Below, piece after piece: positions 1-7,067 of a DNA stretch of 64,000 nt. Made by a program: the position numbers and the translations under genes. The stretch comes from Myxococcus stipitatus (GTDB lineage Bacteria; Myxococcota; Myxococcia; Myxococcales; Myxococcaceae). How positions within the stretch are numbered: position 1 is the stretch's first letter; each line of letters begins with the position of its first letter. The notes beneath the pieces were generated by a model. It was not told the DNA's origin. It did not search any database and worked only from the letters and a program-made list of their open reading frames with translations. The stretch lies in assembly GCF_037414475.1 (NCBI RefSeq), contig NZ_CP147913.1, forward strand, positions 3,038,001 through 3,102,000. Direction: 5' to 3'.

Positions 1-136
1 CGGACACCTCGGGACAGGCCTCCGAATGACAGTACCGCGCGACGACGTCCTTGCAGACCGCCGAGTCGGATGCCCCCGACCCGGAGCAAGCGGTCAGCCA
101 GGCCAGGGTCCCCATGACGAACACGTATCTTCTCAT
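1..136 (-). CDS. Putative lipoprotein, N-terminal part (cut by window edge)
   Basis: Reading the minus strand from an ATG at 136-134 gives about 45 residues before the window edge. The protein starts MRRYVFV, has a short hydrophobic stretch, and reaches a lipobox L-T-A-C with the cysteine at residue 17, so it is predicted to be exported and lipidated. After the signal come further cysteines (VCKDV, RYCHSEAC), suggesting a small disulfide-bonded or cysteine-rich domain. It is divergent from prmA, whose start lies 40 bp away. Function unknown. Confidence 0.6.
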   Translation of the reverse strand, partial: MRRYVFVMGTLAWLTACSGSGASDSAVCKDVVARYCHSEACPEVS

Positions 137-176
137 GGCGCTCCCACGCTACTCACAGCGCGGTAAAAGGGCCCAC

Positions 177-1043
177 ATGTCACAGACCTATTTGTCACTC
201 ACCGTGGAGTTGCCCGAGGAAGCGTCCGAGGCCGTACAGGACCTCCTCCACGAGGCCGGTGCGCTCGGTCTCGAGGTGCGCGACCGGGAAACCCCCACCA
301 TGCCGGGCGTGCGCGCGCCGAACGCGGGTGAGTCCATCGTCATCGGCTACTTCGAGGACCGCGAGACGGCGGAGGCCGCCCGCGACGAGGTGGCCGAGTC
401 CTTCCCCAACGCCCGCCTGGGCCTGGACGAGCAGCCCCAGCAGGACTGGAGCAACGAGTGGAAGTCGCTCATCAAGTCGGTGCATGTGGGCCGGCTGTGG
501 GTGGGGCCGCCCTGGGATGTGGGCAACGCGCCCGAGGGCGCCGTCCGGCTGGTGATTGAGCCGAAGATGGCGTTCGGCACGGGCGACCACCCGACGACGT
601 CGCTGTGCCTGGCGGCCGTGGACGCGTTCATGGCGGACCACCCCGGCGCGAGCGTCCTGGACGTGGGCACCGGCACGGGCGTGCTGGCCATCGCGGCGAA
701 GAAGCTGGGCGCGGGCCACGTCGTCGCCACGGACAACGACCCGACCTCGGTGGAGCTGGCGCAGGAGAACCTGACGGACAACGGCACGCCGGACATCGAC
801 GTGTCCGGCAAGGAGCTGACGGCAGTGGAGGGCACCTTCGACCTGGTGCTCGCCAACATCCTGGCCAACACGCTCATCGAGCTGGCGCCGCTCATCGCCC
901 CCAAGGCGAAGGACCGGCTGGTGCTCGCGGGGGTGCTGGCCCACCAGCGCGCGGATGTGGAAGCCGCCTACCGCAACCTCGGCTTCACGGTGCTGCCCGG
1001 CGCCACCCAGGGTGAGTGGGTGCGCATCGATTTGAAGCGCTGA
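177..1043 (+). CDS. prmA: Ribosomal protein L11 methyltransferase
   Basis: A cytoplasmic class I SAM-dependent methyltransferase that modifies lysines and the N-terminus of ribosomal protein L11. The 288-residue length matches the family. The PrmA-specific AFGTGDHPTT motif is at residues 132-141, the SAM-binding motif DVGTGTG at 162-168, and the LANIL motif near 225. An upstream in-frame start at 51 exists but would run through the divergent lipoprotein start; the ATG at 177 begins directly before the conserved N-terminal domain (MSQTYLSLTVELP). A TAAAAG stretch 7 nt before this ATG could be a leaderless -10 or a weak AAAGGG ribosome site. Confidence 0.93.
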   Translation: MSQTYLSLTVELPEEASEAVQDLLHEAGALGLEVRDRETPTMPGVRAPNAGESIVIGYFEDRETAEAARDEVAESFPNARLGLDEQPQQDWSNEWKSLIKSVHVGRLWVGPPWDVGNAPEGAVRLVIEPKMAFGTGDHPTTSLCLAAVDAFMADHPGASVLDVGTGTGVLAIAAKKLGAGHVVATDNDPTSVELAQENLTDNGTPDIDVSGKELTAVEGTFDLVLANILANTLIELAPLIAPKAKDRLVLAGVLAHQRADVEAAYRNLGFTVLPGATQGEWVRIDLKR

Positions 1044-1059
1044 AGTCCGGCCGCGTGGG

Positions 1060-1086
1060 GCTCGCGCGGGGAGGTCGCGCGCGAGC
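1060..1086. terminator. Hairpin between convergent genes
   Basis: A perfect 9-bp inverted repeat (GCTCGCGCG at 1060-1068 and its complement at 1078-1086) with a 9-nt loop lies between prmA and the convergent DUF457 gene. It has no T tract. It is positioned to end transcription from either side. Confidence 0.5.
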
Positions 1087-1106
1087 CTGTCCGTGGCTGT
1101 CTGGCG

Positions 1107-2243
1107 TCACCGCTCGGGGTGGGCCTCGGCGGAAGGCCGCATCAGGCGGAGCGACTTGTCCAGCTCCACCACGGCGTGGCCCAACCCTCCGCTGAACGAC
1201 CGGGAGTAGCGCACGTCGTTGATGACGACACGCCACCCCGCCTCGGTCTGCGTCACCTGGTACGTAGGCAGGCGCAGCCAGTTGGCGAGCCCTCGAAGAT
1301 GTGGGGCCGCGAGCGCCGCCTGGATGACGGGGCCGGGATTCGGCTCGCGAGGGAGGCTGGCGTCGCTCCACTGGAGATGCGCCTCGCCGCCGCGCAGGAA
1401 GTCCGCGCGCACGAAGTGATAGCGGTCCGGGCCCACGGCGATGAGGTCTCGCACGAAGGGATTCGCGGGCACGGGCCCGGCGATGACCCGCTCCACCGGA
1501 TACCCCTGCGCCAGGAGCCACGACTTCGCGCGCGGCGCGGCCACCTGTGAGCCCAGCAGGATGGCGCCCAGGTAGAGCATGAGCCCCACGCCACACACCG
1601 TGGCCACGCGCTGCGTGGACAACACCCGAGTCCCTCGCCAGCGCAGCCAGACCACCGCCGCGAGGCCCCCGCCCCACAACACCTTCGCGGGCCAGGGGAC
1701 GAAGGAAGGAACGGTGACGAGCGCGGTGGTCGCGATGCCCAGCACACACCACCCCGCCACGGACTTGCGCGTGCGCGCATCCGCCATCACCACGGCGGCG
1801 CCCGCGAGCAGCCACACCCACGGGTCCACGATGAAGAGTGTGTCTGCGTAGAACCATGTGCCATCGAATGGCATGAGCAACCGCACTCCATGAGTATTGA
1901 GCCAGTCGAGCGCGGGATGACTCAGGATGGCCAGCGCGGACAGCGCGAGCAACGGGCCTGCTCGCGCGGGGGCCAAGGACGGGGCCCTGCGCCTGCGGAC
2001 ATGGCGGTCCCACAGCAGCATCAACCCCGTGAGCACGAAGGGCCACAGGGCCAGCGCGAGCACGCCGTGAGTCCAGCCCCGGCGCCAGTACAACGAAGCG
2101 TCCGAGCCCGCGAACGTGACGAATCCATCCACGTCCGGAAGATTGGCGCCGATGACCAGCGTCGCGGTGGCCAGCGGCGTGTACCGCTTCAGCCCCGCCT
2201 CCGCCATCCAGGCGCCAACGAGCGAGTGGGCCAGATTGTCCAT
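1107..2243 (-). CDS. Membrane-bound metal-dependent hydrolase, YdjM/DUF457 family
   Basis: A polytopic inner-membrane protein of 378 residues. The N-terminus MDNLAHSLVGAWMAEAG and the motif GANLPDVDGF near residue 35 are typical of the DUF457/YdjM family; the conserved His/Asp residues (including HPALDW near 110) are thought to bind metal. Several hydrophobic segments follow in the first half, and the last 150 residues look soluble. The physiological substrate of this family is not settled. The start codon lies only 24 bp from the start proposed for the divergent gene at 2268. Confidence 0.75.
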   Translation of the reverse strand: MDNLAHSLVGAWMAEAGLKRYTPLATATLVIGANLPDVDGFVTFAGSDASLYWRRGWTHGVLALALWPFVLTGLMLLWDRHVRRRRAPSLAPARAGPLLALSALAILSHPALDWLNTHGVRLLMPFDGTWFYADTLFIVDPWVWLLAGAAVVMADARTRKSVAGWCVLGIATTALVTVPSFVPWPAKVLWGGGLAAVVWLRWRGTRVLSTQRVATVCGVGLMLYLGAILLGSQVAAPRAKSWLLAQGYPVERVIAGPVPANPFVRDLIAVGPDRYHFVRADFLRGGEAHLQWSDASLPREPNPGPVIQAALAAPHLRGLANWLRLPTYQVTQTEAGWRVVINDVRYSRSFSGGLGHAVVELDKSLRLMRPSAEAHPER

Positions 2244-2267
2244 CGTTGCATCGAGCGTACTTCACCC

Positions 2268-2834
2268 ATGCCCCCATCCCCAGTGCGGCGACGCATGGCA
2301 TCCGCGCATCGCCGAGGCCGCCCTTCGCGCGAGACATCTCCGCGAGGATTCGCCGCGCGGCTCGCCTTCTTCCAGACGCTCGGCGCCGTCTCCGAGTCCC
2401 TGCCCTTCCCGGACGAGAGCACCTTCCCGCGTGCCTCCCAGCCCTGGCGTTCCATCGACCGGGGAGACCTCACCTGGTTCGTCACGGATGGTTTCTCGGA
2501 CCCGGTGGGCACGGAGTCCGATGACGCCCGGCGTGGCCATGGCAAGGAGCGCGGCGACGTGGAAGCCGGTGCGCGCGCCCTCATGGGCATGACCTGGGAT
2601 GACGCACCGCGAGGGTTCGACCTGCCCACGGGCCCCGTCCGGCTCGTGGCGGTGTCGCTCCTCACCGGAGCCGAAGCCGTCTCCATCCACGACTTCTCGC
2701 ACCGCTCCAAATGGGTCCACGCGGACCTGGCGCGATTCCAGGCGGGCCTCGAGCGCGACGTGCGCGCCAATCCCTTCTGGCGGCGCCGGGCCCTGGCGCG
2801 ACGGCGGATTGCAGCAGCCAAGCGCCCGGCGTAG
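2268..2834 (+). CDS. Hypothetical protein
   Basis: An uncharacterised protein of up to 188 residues. The reading frame shows strong third-position GC preference from about 2340 on, so the body is real, but I recognise no family. It is rich in Asp/Glu and Arg, has no signal peptide or membrane segment, and ends in a basic tail (RRRALARRRIAAAKRPA). The start is uncertain: ATG at 2268 leaves only 24 bp to the divergent gene, and ATG at 2295 is an alternative. It reads in the same direction as the DUF1993 gene 63 bp downstream. Confidence 0.6.
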   Translation: MPPSPVRRRMASAHRRGRPSRETSPRGFAARLAFFQTLGAVSESLPFPDESTFPRASQPWRSIDRGDLTWFVTDGFSDPVGTESDDARRGHGKERGDVEAGARALMGMTWDDAPRGFDLPTGPVRLVAVSLLTGAEAVSIHDFSHRSKWVHADLARFQAGLERDVRANPFWRRRALARRRIAAAKRPA

Positions 2835-2897
2835 GTGGGCGTTAAAGCACCGCGCCTCGACGTCGAGCCGCCCCATAGGGACGGCCAGGAGCCCGCC

Positions 2898-3428
2898 ATG
2901 TCGCTGTCCATGTACCAGGCATCCATCCCCGTCTTCATCCGGGCACTCAACGTGCTCACCACCCTGCTCCAGAAGGGCGCCCAGCACGCCAAGGAGCAGG
3001 GGCTCGCGCCGGAGTCGATGCTCGAGGCCCGGCTGGCCCCGGACATGTTCACCCTCGTGGGCCAGGTGCAGCGCGCCAGCGATACCTCCAAGGCCACCGC
3101 GGAGCGGCTCAGCGGCGTGCCCGCCCCGCGCATGCCCGACACCGAGAAGACCTTCGAGGAGCTGTACGAGCGCATCGCGAAGACGGTCGCCTATCTCAAG
3201 AGCATCGACCCCGCGCGCCTCGACGGCAGTGAGACGCGCGCCGTGCAGCTCGCCACCGGCGACGTCAAAATCGACTTCCAGGGCGACGACTACCTGCTCA
3301 GCTTCGGCCTGCCGAACTTCTATTTCCACGTCACCACCGCGTACGACATCCTCCGCAACCGCGGCGTCCAGATTGGAAAGCGAGACTTCCTCGGCGCCAT
3401 CGGGAACCGCTCGACGTCCGCGGCCTGA
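2898..3428 (+). CDS. DUF1993 family protein
   Basis: A 176-residue cytoplasmic protein of the DUF1993 family. The N-terminus MSLSMYQASIPVFIRALN, the TFEELYERIAKT segment around residue 95 and the C-terminal FYFHVTTAYDILRNRGV segment are characteristic. The family is mostly helical, resembles DinB-like folds, and has no assigned activity. The ATG at 2898 is preferred because AGGAG lies 7 nt upstream. Confidence 0.8.
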   Translation: MSLSMYQASIPVFIRALNVLTTLLQKGAQHAKEQGLAPESMLEARLAPDMFTLVGQVQRASDTSKATAERLSGVPAPRMPDTEKTFEELYERIAKTVAYLKSIDPARLDGSETRAVQLATGDVKIDFQGDDYLLSFGLPNFYFHVTTAYDILRNRGVQIGKRDFLGAIGNRSTSAA

Positions 3429-3459
3429 ACGTCCCTTGGGCGCCACGTGCCGAACGCGC

Positions 3460-3465
3460 TAGCGT
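3460..3465 (+). promoter_or_regulatory. Candidate -10 element (leaderless start)
   Basis: TAGCGT ends 9 nt before the GTG start of the AraC-family gene, so transcription would begin at or next to the start codon. No ribosome binding site fits in the gap. Confidence 0.4.
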
Positions 3466-3474
3466 CACCCGCGC

Positions 3475-4527
3475 GTGGCGCCCCCGCCCTCTCAACCTCC
3501 CAAGCCCCCGGACGAGGTCCGCTCCCAGCTCGTGGGTCCACTGCTCGCGTACCTTCGCGCGACGGGCAGGGACCCGACGCCCCTGGTGGAGCGCTTCGGC
3601 CTGCCTCGCGACGCGGGCTCGCTCCCGGAGGTCAGCCTCCCGCTCTCCACGCTGCACGCCTTCCTGGACGCGGCGGAGGTGTTCTCCGGTGACGCCTTCC
3701 TGGGCCTCCATGTGGCCCAGCGGGTGCCGCGCGGAAACTACGGCCTGGTCGAGTACATCGCCCGCGCCTCCCCCACGGTGCGCGACACCTTCCGGGCCCT
3801 CGCGCGGTACATGGCCCTCTTGGAGCCCGCCTGGCGCGCGTCCTTCACCGACGACGCGGAGGGGGCGGGCACCTTCGCCTACGGCATCCCCGGCGAGCCC
3901 CTCGCGTATGGGCGCCACGCGAGTGAGTACGGGCTGGCCCTCTTCACCCACGTGGGGCGGCAGCTCACCGAGCGCACCTGGAACCCTCGCGCCGTCGTCT
4001 TCGCCCACCCCGCGCCCGAGGACATCGCCCCGCTGGTGGAGCACTTCGGCGTCACGCCCACCTTCGGCGGAGGACGCAATGCCCTCACGTTGGACGCCGC
4101 GACGCTCGACCTGCGCGTGGTGGGCGCGGACCCCGCGCTGCTCACCGTGCTGGAGCACGCGGCGCGCGGCGGCGTCTCTTCGCCCCCCGCGACCCCGGAT
4201 GCGCCGGAGTTCGTGCGGGCCGTGAGGACTGGCATCCGCGCGTCACTCCAGGAAGGTCCACCTCCAGTGGGAGCGGTGGCCAAGGGGCTCCACGTCAGTC
4301 CCCGCACCCTCCAGCGCCGGCTCACCGAACTGGGCACGTCCTTCCAGGACGAGGTCGACGCGGTGCGGCGGGAGCTGGCGTTCCAATACCTGCGCGATGC
4401 CAGCCTGGGCGTCAGCCAGGTGGCCTTCCTCCTGGGCTACGCCGAGCTGAGCACGTTCGACCGGGCCTTCAAGCGCTGGACGGGAATGACGCCCCGCGTC
4501 TGGAGGGAGGGCGCCGAGCGGCCTTGA
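3475..4527 (+). CDS. AraC-family transcriptional regulator
   Basis: A 350-residue DNA-binding regulator. Residues about 15-210 match the arabinose-binding-type N-terminal domain seen in OruR-like AraC proteins, which sense small molecules. The C-terminal hundred residues carry the double helix-turn-helix of the AraC family, with VAKGLHVSPRTLQRRL as the first recognition region and FLLGYAELSTFDRAFKRWTG as the family signature. It starts with GTG. The next genes in the same direction are two Mpo1-like membrane proteins, which are plausible but unproven targets. Confidence 0.88.
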   Translation: MAPPPSQPPKPPDEVRSQLVGPLLAYLRATGRDPTPLVERFGLPRDAGSLPEVSLPLSTLHAFLDAAEVFSGDAFLGLHVAQRVPRGNYGLVEYIARASPTVRDTFRALARYMALLEPAWRASFTDDAEGAGTFAYGIPGEPLAYGRHASEYGLALFTHVGRQLTERTWNPRAVVFAHPAPEDIAPLVEHFGVTPTFGGGRNALTLDAATLDLRVVGADPALLTVLEHAARGGVSSPPATPDAPEFVRAVRTGIRASLQEGPPPVGAVAKGLHVSPRTLQRRLTELGTSFQDEVDAVRRELAFQYLRDASLGVSQVAFLLGYAELSTFDRAFKRWTGMTPRVWREGAERP

Positions 4528-4580
4528 ACCGCGACGTGCGGGGAGCAGGTGGCGTCCCAGGTCAGGAGATTGGCGCGCGC

Positions 4581-4597
4581 CGCCAGGACACCTGGCG
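4581..4597. terminator. Hairpin downstream of the AraC gene
   Basis: A perfect 7-bp inverted repeat CGCCAGG-aca-CCTGGCG begins 54 bp after the AraC-family stop and ends 49 bp before the next start. It could be a terminator or an operator; there is no T tract. Confidence 0.35.
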
Positions 4598-4645
4598 CGA
4601 CATCACCTAACTTCCTCATGCCCCGCTTTCCGTTCGGAGGACGTC

Positions 4646-5134
4646 ATGCTCAAGGCGCCCATCACCGCCCTCTTCGACGAGTACTACTCGTCGCACCAGC
4701 ACCCCACCAACCGGCTCACGCACAAAATCGCGATTCCCGTCATCGTCCTGCACATCGTCACGATGCTGGACTGGGTCAAGCTGGTGGCCCTCCCCGTGTT
4801 GCCGGGCGGCGTGTTGACGTTGGGCATGGTGGTGTGGGCGCTGGCCGCCGTCTGGTACCTGCGCGCGGACGTCAAGCTGGGCCTCGTCGTGGTGGCCTTC
4901 ATGGCCGCGTGTTTCCCCGTGGGCCGGATGATGCCGGTCTGGAGCGTGGTGGCCATCGCGGCGTTCGGCTGGCTCATCCAACTGGCTGGCCACTCCGTCT
5001 GGGAGAAGAAGTCGCCGTCCTTCCTCACCAACCTGGTTCACGCGCTGGTGGGCCCGCTGTTCTTCGTCGCGGTCCTCTCTGGCGACTACGTCCTCAAGCC
5101 CCAAGCCCGGGACGCCACTCCGGCGCGCGCCTGA
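4646..5134 (+). CDS. Mpo1-like (DUF962) membrane protein
   Basis: A 162-residue multi-pass membrane protein of the DUF962/Mpo1 family. Yeast Mpo1 is a Fe(II)-dependent dioxygenase that shortens 2-hydroxy fatty acids. Family hallmarks are present: YYSSHQHPTNRLTHKIAIP near residues 13-32 with conserved His and Asn residues, and QLAGHSVWEKKSP near 115-127. About four hydrophobic helices are visible. CGGAGG lies 5 nt before the ATG. A second family member follows 11 bp downstream, so the pair is probably one operon. Confidence 0.78.
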   Translation: MLKAPITALFDEYYSSHQHPTNRLTHKIAIPVIVLHIVTMLDWVKLVALPVLPGGVLTLGMVVWALAAVWYLRADVKLGLVVVAFMAACFPVGRMMPVWSVVAIAAFGWLIQLAGHSVWEKKSPSFLTNLVHALVGPLFFVAVLSGDYVLKPQARDATPARA

Positions 5135-5145
5135 GCTTTCGAGCC

Positions 5146-5664
5146 ATGAGCTTCGCCGACAAGCTGCGCGCCTGGATGCCCCTGCACGAGAACCGCGCGA
5201 GCCGCGCCGTGCACTTCGTGGGCGCGTACATGTTCATCTTCGCCCTGCTCGTGCCACTCGGCTTGTTGCGCTTCAACGTGGGGGACGTGCCGCTCTCCGC
5301 GGCGCACGTCCTGGTCGCGGCGGTGGCGCTCTACGCGCTCTCGTTGGAGTGGACGGCGGGGCTGTTGATGAGCCTGCCGCTCATCCCCACGCTGAACGCC
5401 GCGCTGTCCCTGGGACATCTGCCGAGCCCCACCGTCGCCATCGTCGCCGTGGGGGTCATGGTGGTGCGCTTCGCGCTCGTGGTGGGCGCGCACGTCGTCC
5501 TCGAGAAGAAGACGCATGGCCTGTCGCTCGGCGGGCCGCAGCTGTTCTTCCTCGAGCCCGTCTATCTGCTCACCGTCCTCCTGTTCGGGATGGGGCTCAA
5601 GCGCGAGCTGCACGCGCGGGTCATGGCCGGCGGTGGCCCCCGGCCCGCGCCCCTGACGACTTGA
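5146..5664 (+). CDS. Second Mpo1-like (DUF962) membrane protein
   Basis: A 172-residue membrane protein of the same family as its upstream neighbour. It keeps the spaced H-x-x-N...H-F-V-G pattern (LHENRASRAVHFVGAYMF) near the N-terminus and the GAHVVLEKKTHGL motif near residue 120. The two proteins are clearly diverged, so this is an old duplication or a two-subunit arrangement rather than a recent copy. A 10-bp hairpin terminator follows. Confidence 0.7.
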   Translation: MSFADKLRAWMPLHENRASRAVHFVGAYMFIFALLVPLGLLRFNVGDVPLSAAHVLVAAVALYALSLEWTAGLLMSLPLIPTLNAALSLGHLPSPTVAIVAVGVMVVRFALVVGAHVVLEKKTHGLSLGGPQLFFLEPVYLLTVLLFGMGLKRELHARVMAGGGPRPAPLTT

Positions 5665-5680
5665 TTCGCGGGGTGATTCC

Positions 5681-5710
5681 CGACGCCAGGCACAGCGAGC
5701 CCTGGCGTCG
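5681..5710 (+). terminator. Rho-independent-type hairpin
   Basis: A perfect 10-bp stem (CGACGCCAGG at 5681-5690 and its complement at 5701-5710) with a 10-nt loop lies 16 bp after the second Mpo1-like gene. The T tract is poor, as is common in high-GC genomes. Confidence 0.6.
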
Positions 5711-5787
5711 GACGACGGCTTGCTGTTGAAGTCGCCGCCCCGACGCGGGTCCTGGTCCATCCAGCCCGCCCTGCTGGAGAAAGCCTC

Positions 5788-6522
5788 GTGGTTCGCCTCT
5801 TCGTCCCCATTCCGGACCCCGCTCCCGCCGAGGTGGCGCTGACGGGTGACCGCCGCCACTACGTCCTCCATGTCCTGCGCCTGGGCGAAGGGGACGCGCT
5901 GGAGGTCTTCGATGGCAAGGGCCGCTCCTTCGCCGGCCGGGTGACGGGCGTGGACACGCAGACGGTGCGCGTGGAGCTGGGCCCCGCGCGGCAGGCCCCC
6001 GCGCGCCGCGCCGTGAGCGTGCTCCAGGGGCTGCCCAAGGGAGACAAGCTGGAGTGGGTGCTTCAGAAGGGCACGGAGCTGGGCGCCGCCGCCTTCCTGC
6101 CCGTGGACACCGTGCGCAGCGTGGTGAAGCTGGAGCCTCGGCGCGCGCAGGAGCGCACCGCGCGGTGGACGAAAATCGTGGAGGAGGCCGCCCGGCAGTG
6201 CCGCCGCGATGACGTGCCTCGCGTGGAGACTCCGCTGCCGCTGACCGAGGCCGCGCGGGGACTCGCCCCGGGCACGGTGGTGCTGGTGCTGGACGAGGAG
6301 GAGTCCGCGGTGCCGCTGGGTGAGGCCTTCCGCGCCGCGGGGGCGGGGACGCCCGTGGCGCTGGTGGTGGGCCCTGAGGGGGGCCTGGCGCGAGAGGAAG
6401 TGGAGGCACTCAAGGCGCTGGGGGCTCGCGCCGTGACGCTGGGGGCTCGCATCCTGCGCACGGAGACCGCGGCGCTGGCGGCCCTCGCGGTGATGATGCA
6501 CCTCGACGGGGAGCTTGGTTAG
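5788..6522 (+). CDS. rsmE: 16S rRNA (uracil-1498-N3)-methyltransferase RsmE
   Basis: A cytoplasmic SPOUT-class methyltransferase of 244 residues that methylates U1498 in 16S rRNA. The N-terminal PUA-like segment (GDRRHYVLHVLRLGEGD) is followed by the knotted domain with KGDKLEWVLQKGTELG, the SAM-site motif VGPEGGLAREEVE and the C-terminal LGARILRTETAALAAL, all typical of RsmE. It starts with GTG, with GGAGAAA 7 nt upstream. Confidence 0.93.
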   Translation: MVRLFVPIPDPAPAEVALTGDRRHYVLHVLRLGEGDALEVFDGKGRSFAGRVTGVDTQTVRVELGPARQAPARRAVSVLQGLPKGDKLEWVLQKGTELGAAAFLPVDTVRSVVKLEPRRAQERTARWTKIVEEAARQCRRDDVPRVETPLPLTEAARGLAPGTVVLVLDEEESAVPLGEAFRAAGAGTPVALVVGPEGGLAREEVEALKALGARAVTLGARILRTETAALAALAVMMHLDGELG

Positions 6523-6631
6523 CAGGAAGCCAGCCGAGCGCTCGTTCCCCCCGGGTTCCCACCTTCCCTGAGCGATTCCTACGTTTGTGCCATCAGGGAC
6601 CTCTGGGTCCCCACAAACAGGAGAAAGGTTC

Positions 6632-6898
6632 ATGGGGATCATCGCGTTCATCATCATTGGCTTCATCGCGGGACTCATCGCGCGTGCCATTCTCCCCGGC
6701 AAGCAGAGCATGGGCCTGATGGCGACGACGCTTCTGGGTATGGTCGGTTCGCTGCTCGGTGGCTTGGTGGGGTCCCTGTTCTCGCGCAATGGGCGCCTCT
6801 TCGAGCTGCGGCCGGCGGGCCTCATCATGTCGGTCGTGGGCGCCATCGTCGTGCTGCTCATCGTTGGAGCGGTGGGACGGCGCCGGGTCCACGCCTAG
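6632..6898 (+). CDS. GlsB/YeaQ/YmgE family membrane protein
   Basis: An 88-residue inner-membrane protein of the GlsB/YeaQ/YmgE family, associated with stress responses and sometimes anchoring Asp23-type proteins. It starts MGIIAFIIIGFIAGLIARAI, the usual family N-terminus, and has three predicted membrane helices with a Gly-rich pattern. The ATG at 6632 is chosen because AGGAGAAAGG sits just upstream; a small hairpin (GGGAC...GTCCC) precedes it. Confidence 0.85.
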   Translation: MGIIAFIIIGFIAGLIARAILPGKQSMGLMATTLLGMVGSLLGGLVGSLFSRNGRLFELRPAGLIMSVVGAIVVLLIVGAVGRRRVHA

Positions 6899-6902
6899 CG
6901 TG

Positions 6903-6946
6903 AGGCGTTCCACGGAGGTTGTCCCCCAGGGGACACGTGGACGCCT
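6903..6946 (+). terminator. Long imperfect hairpin terminator
   Basis: An extended stem begins 4 bp after the GlsB-like gene. AGGCGT and CCACG on the left pair with CGTGG and ACGCCT on the right, and an inner TGTCCCC/GGGGACA pair lies beyond a 5-nt bulge. Confidence 0.55.
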
Positions 6947-7067
6947 GTTGGTGACGAGCCCCTGACGGTTCCTCGACCGAGGGACCTCGGGGGGCCGCCA
7001 CTTTTCTTGCTCCTCGCCTGCGGACGTTTTTTCATGGCGCAAGCCGTCGTCAGCCCGGAGGAGCCCG

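Noticed and set aside
2262..3446. Long minus-strand frames opposite the hypothetical and DUF1993 genes
   Set aside because: They lie antisense to a recognisable DUF1993 gene and have no recognisable domains.
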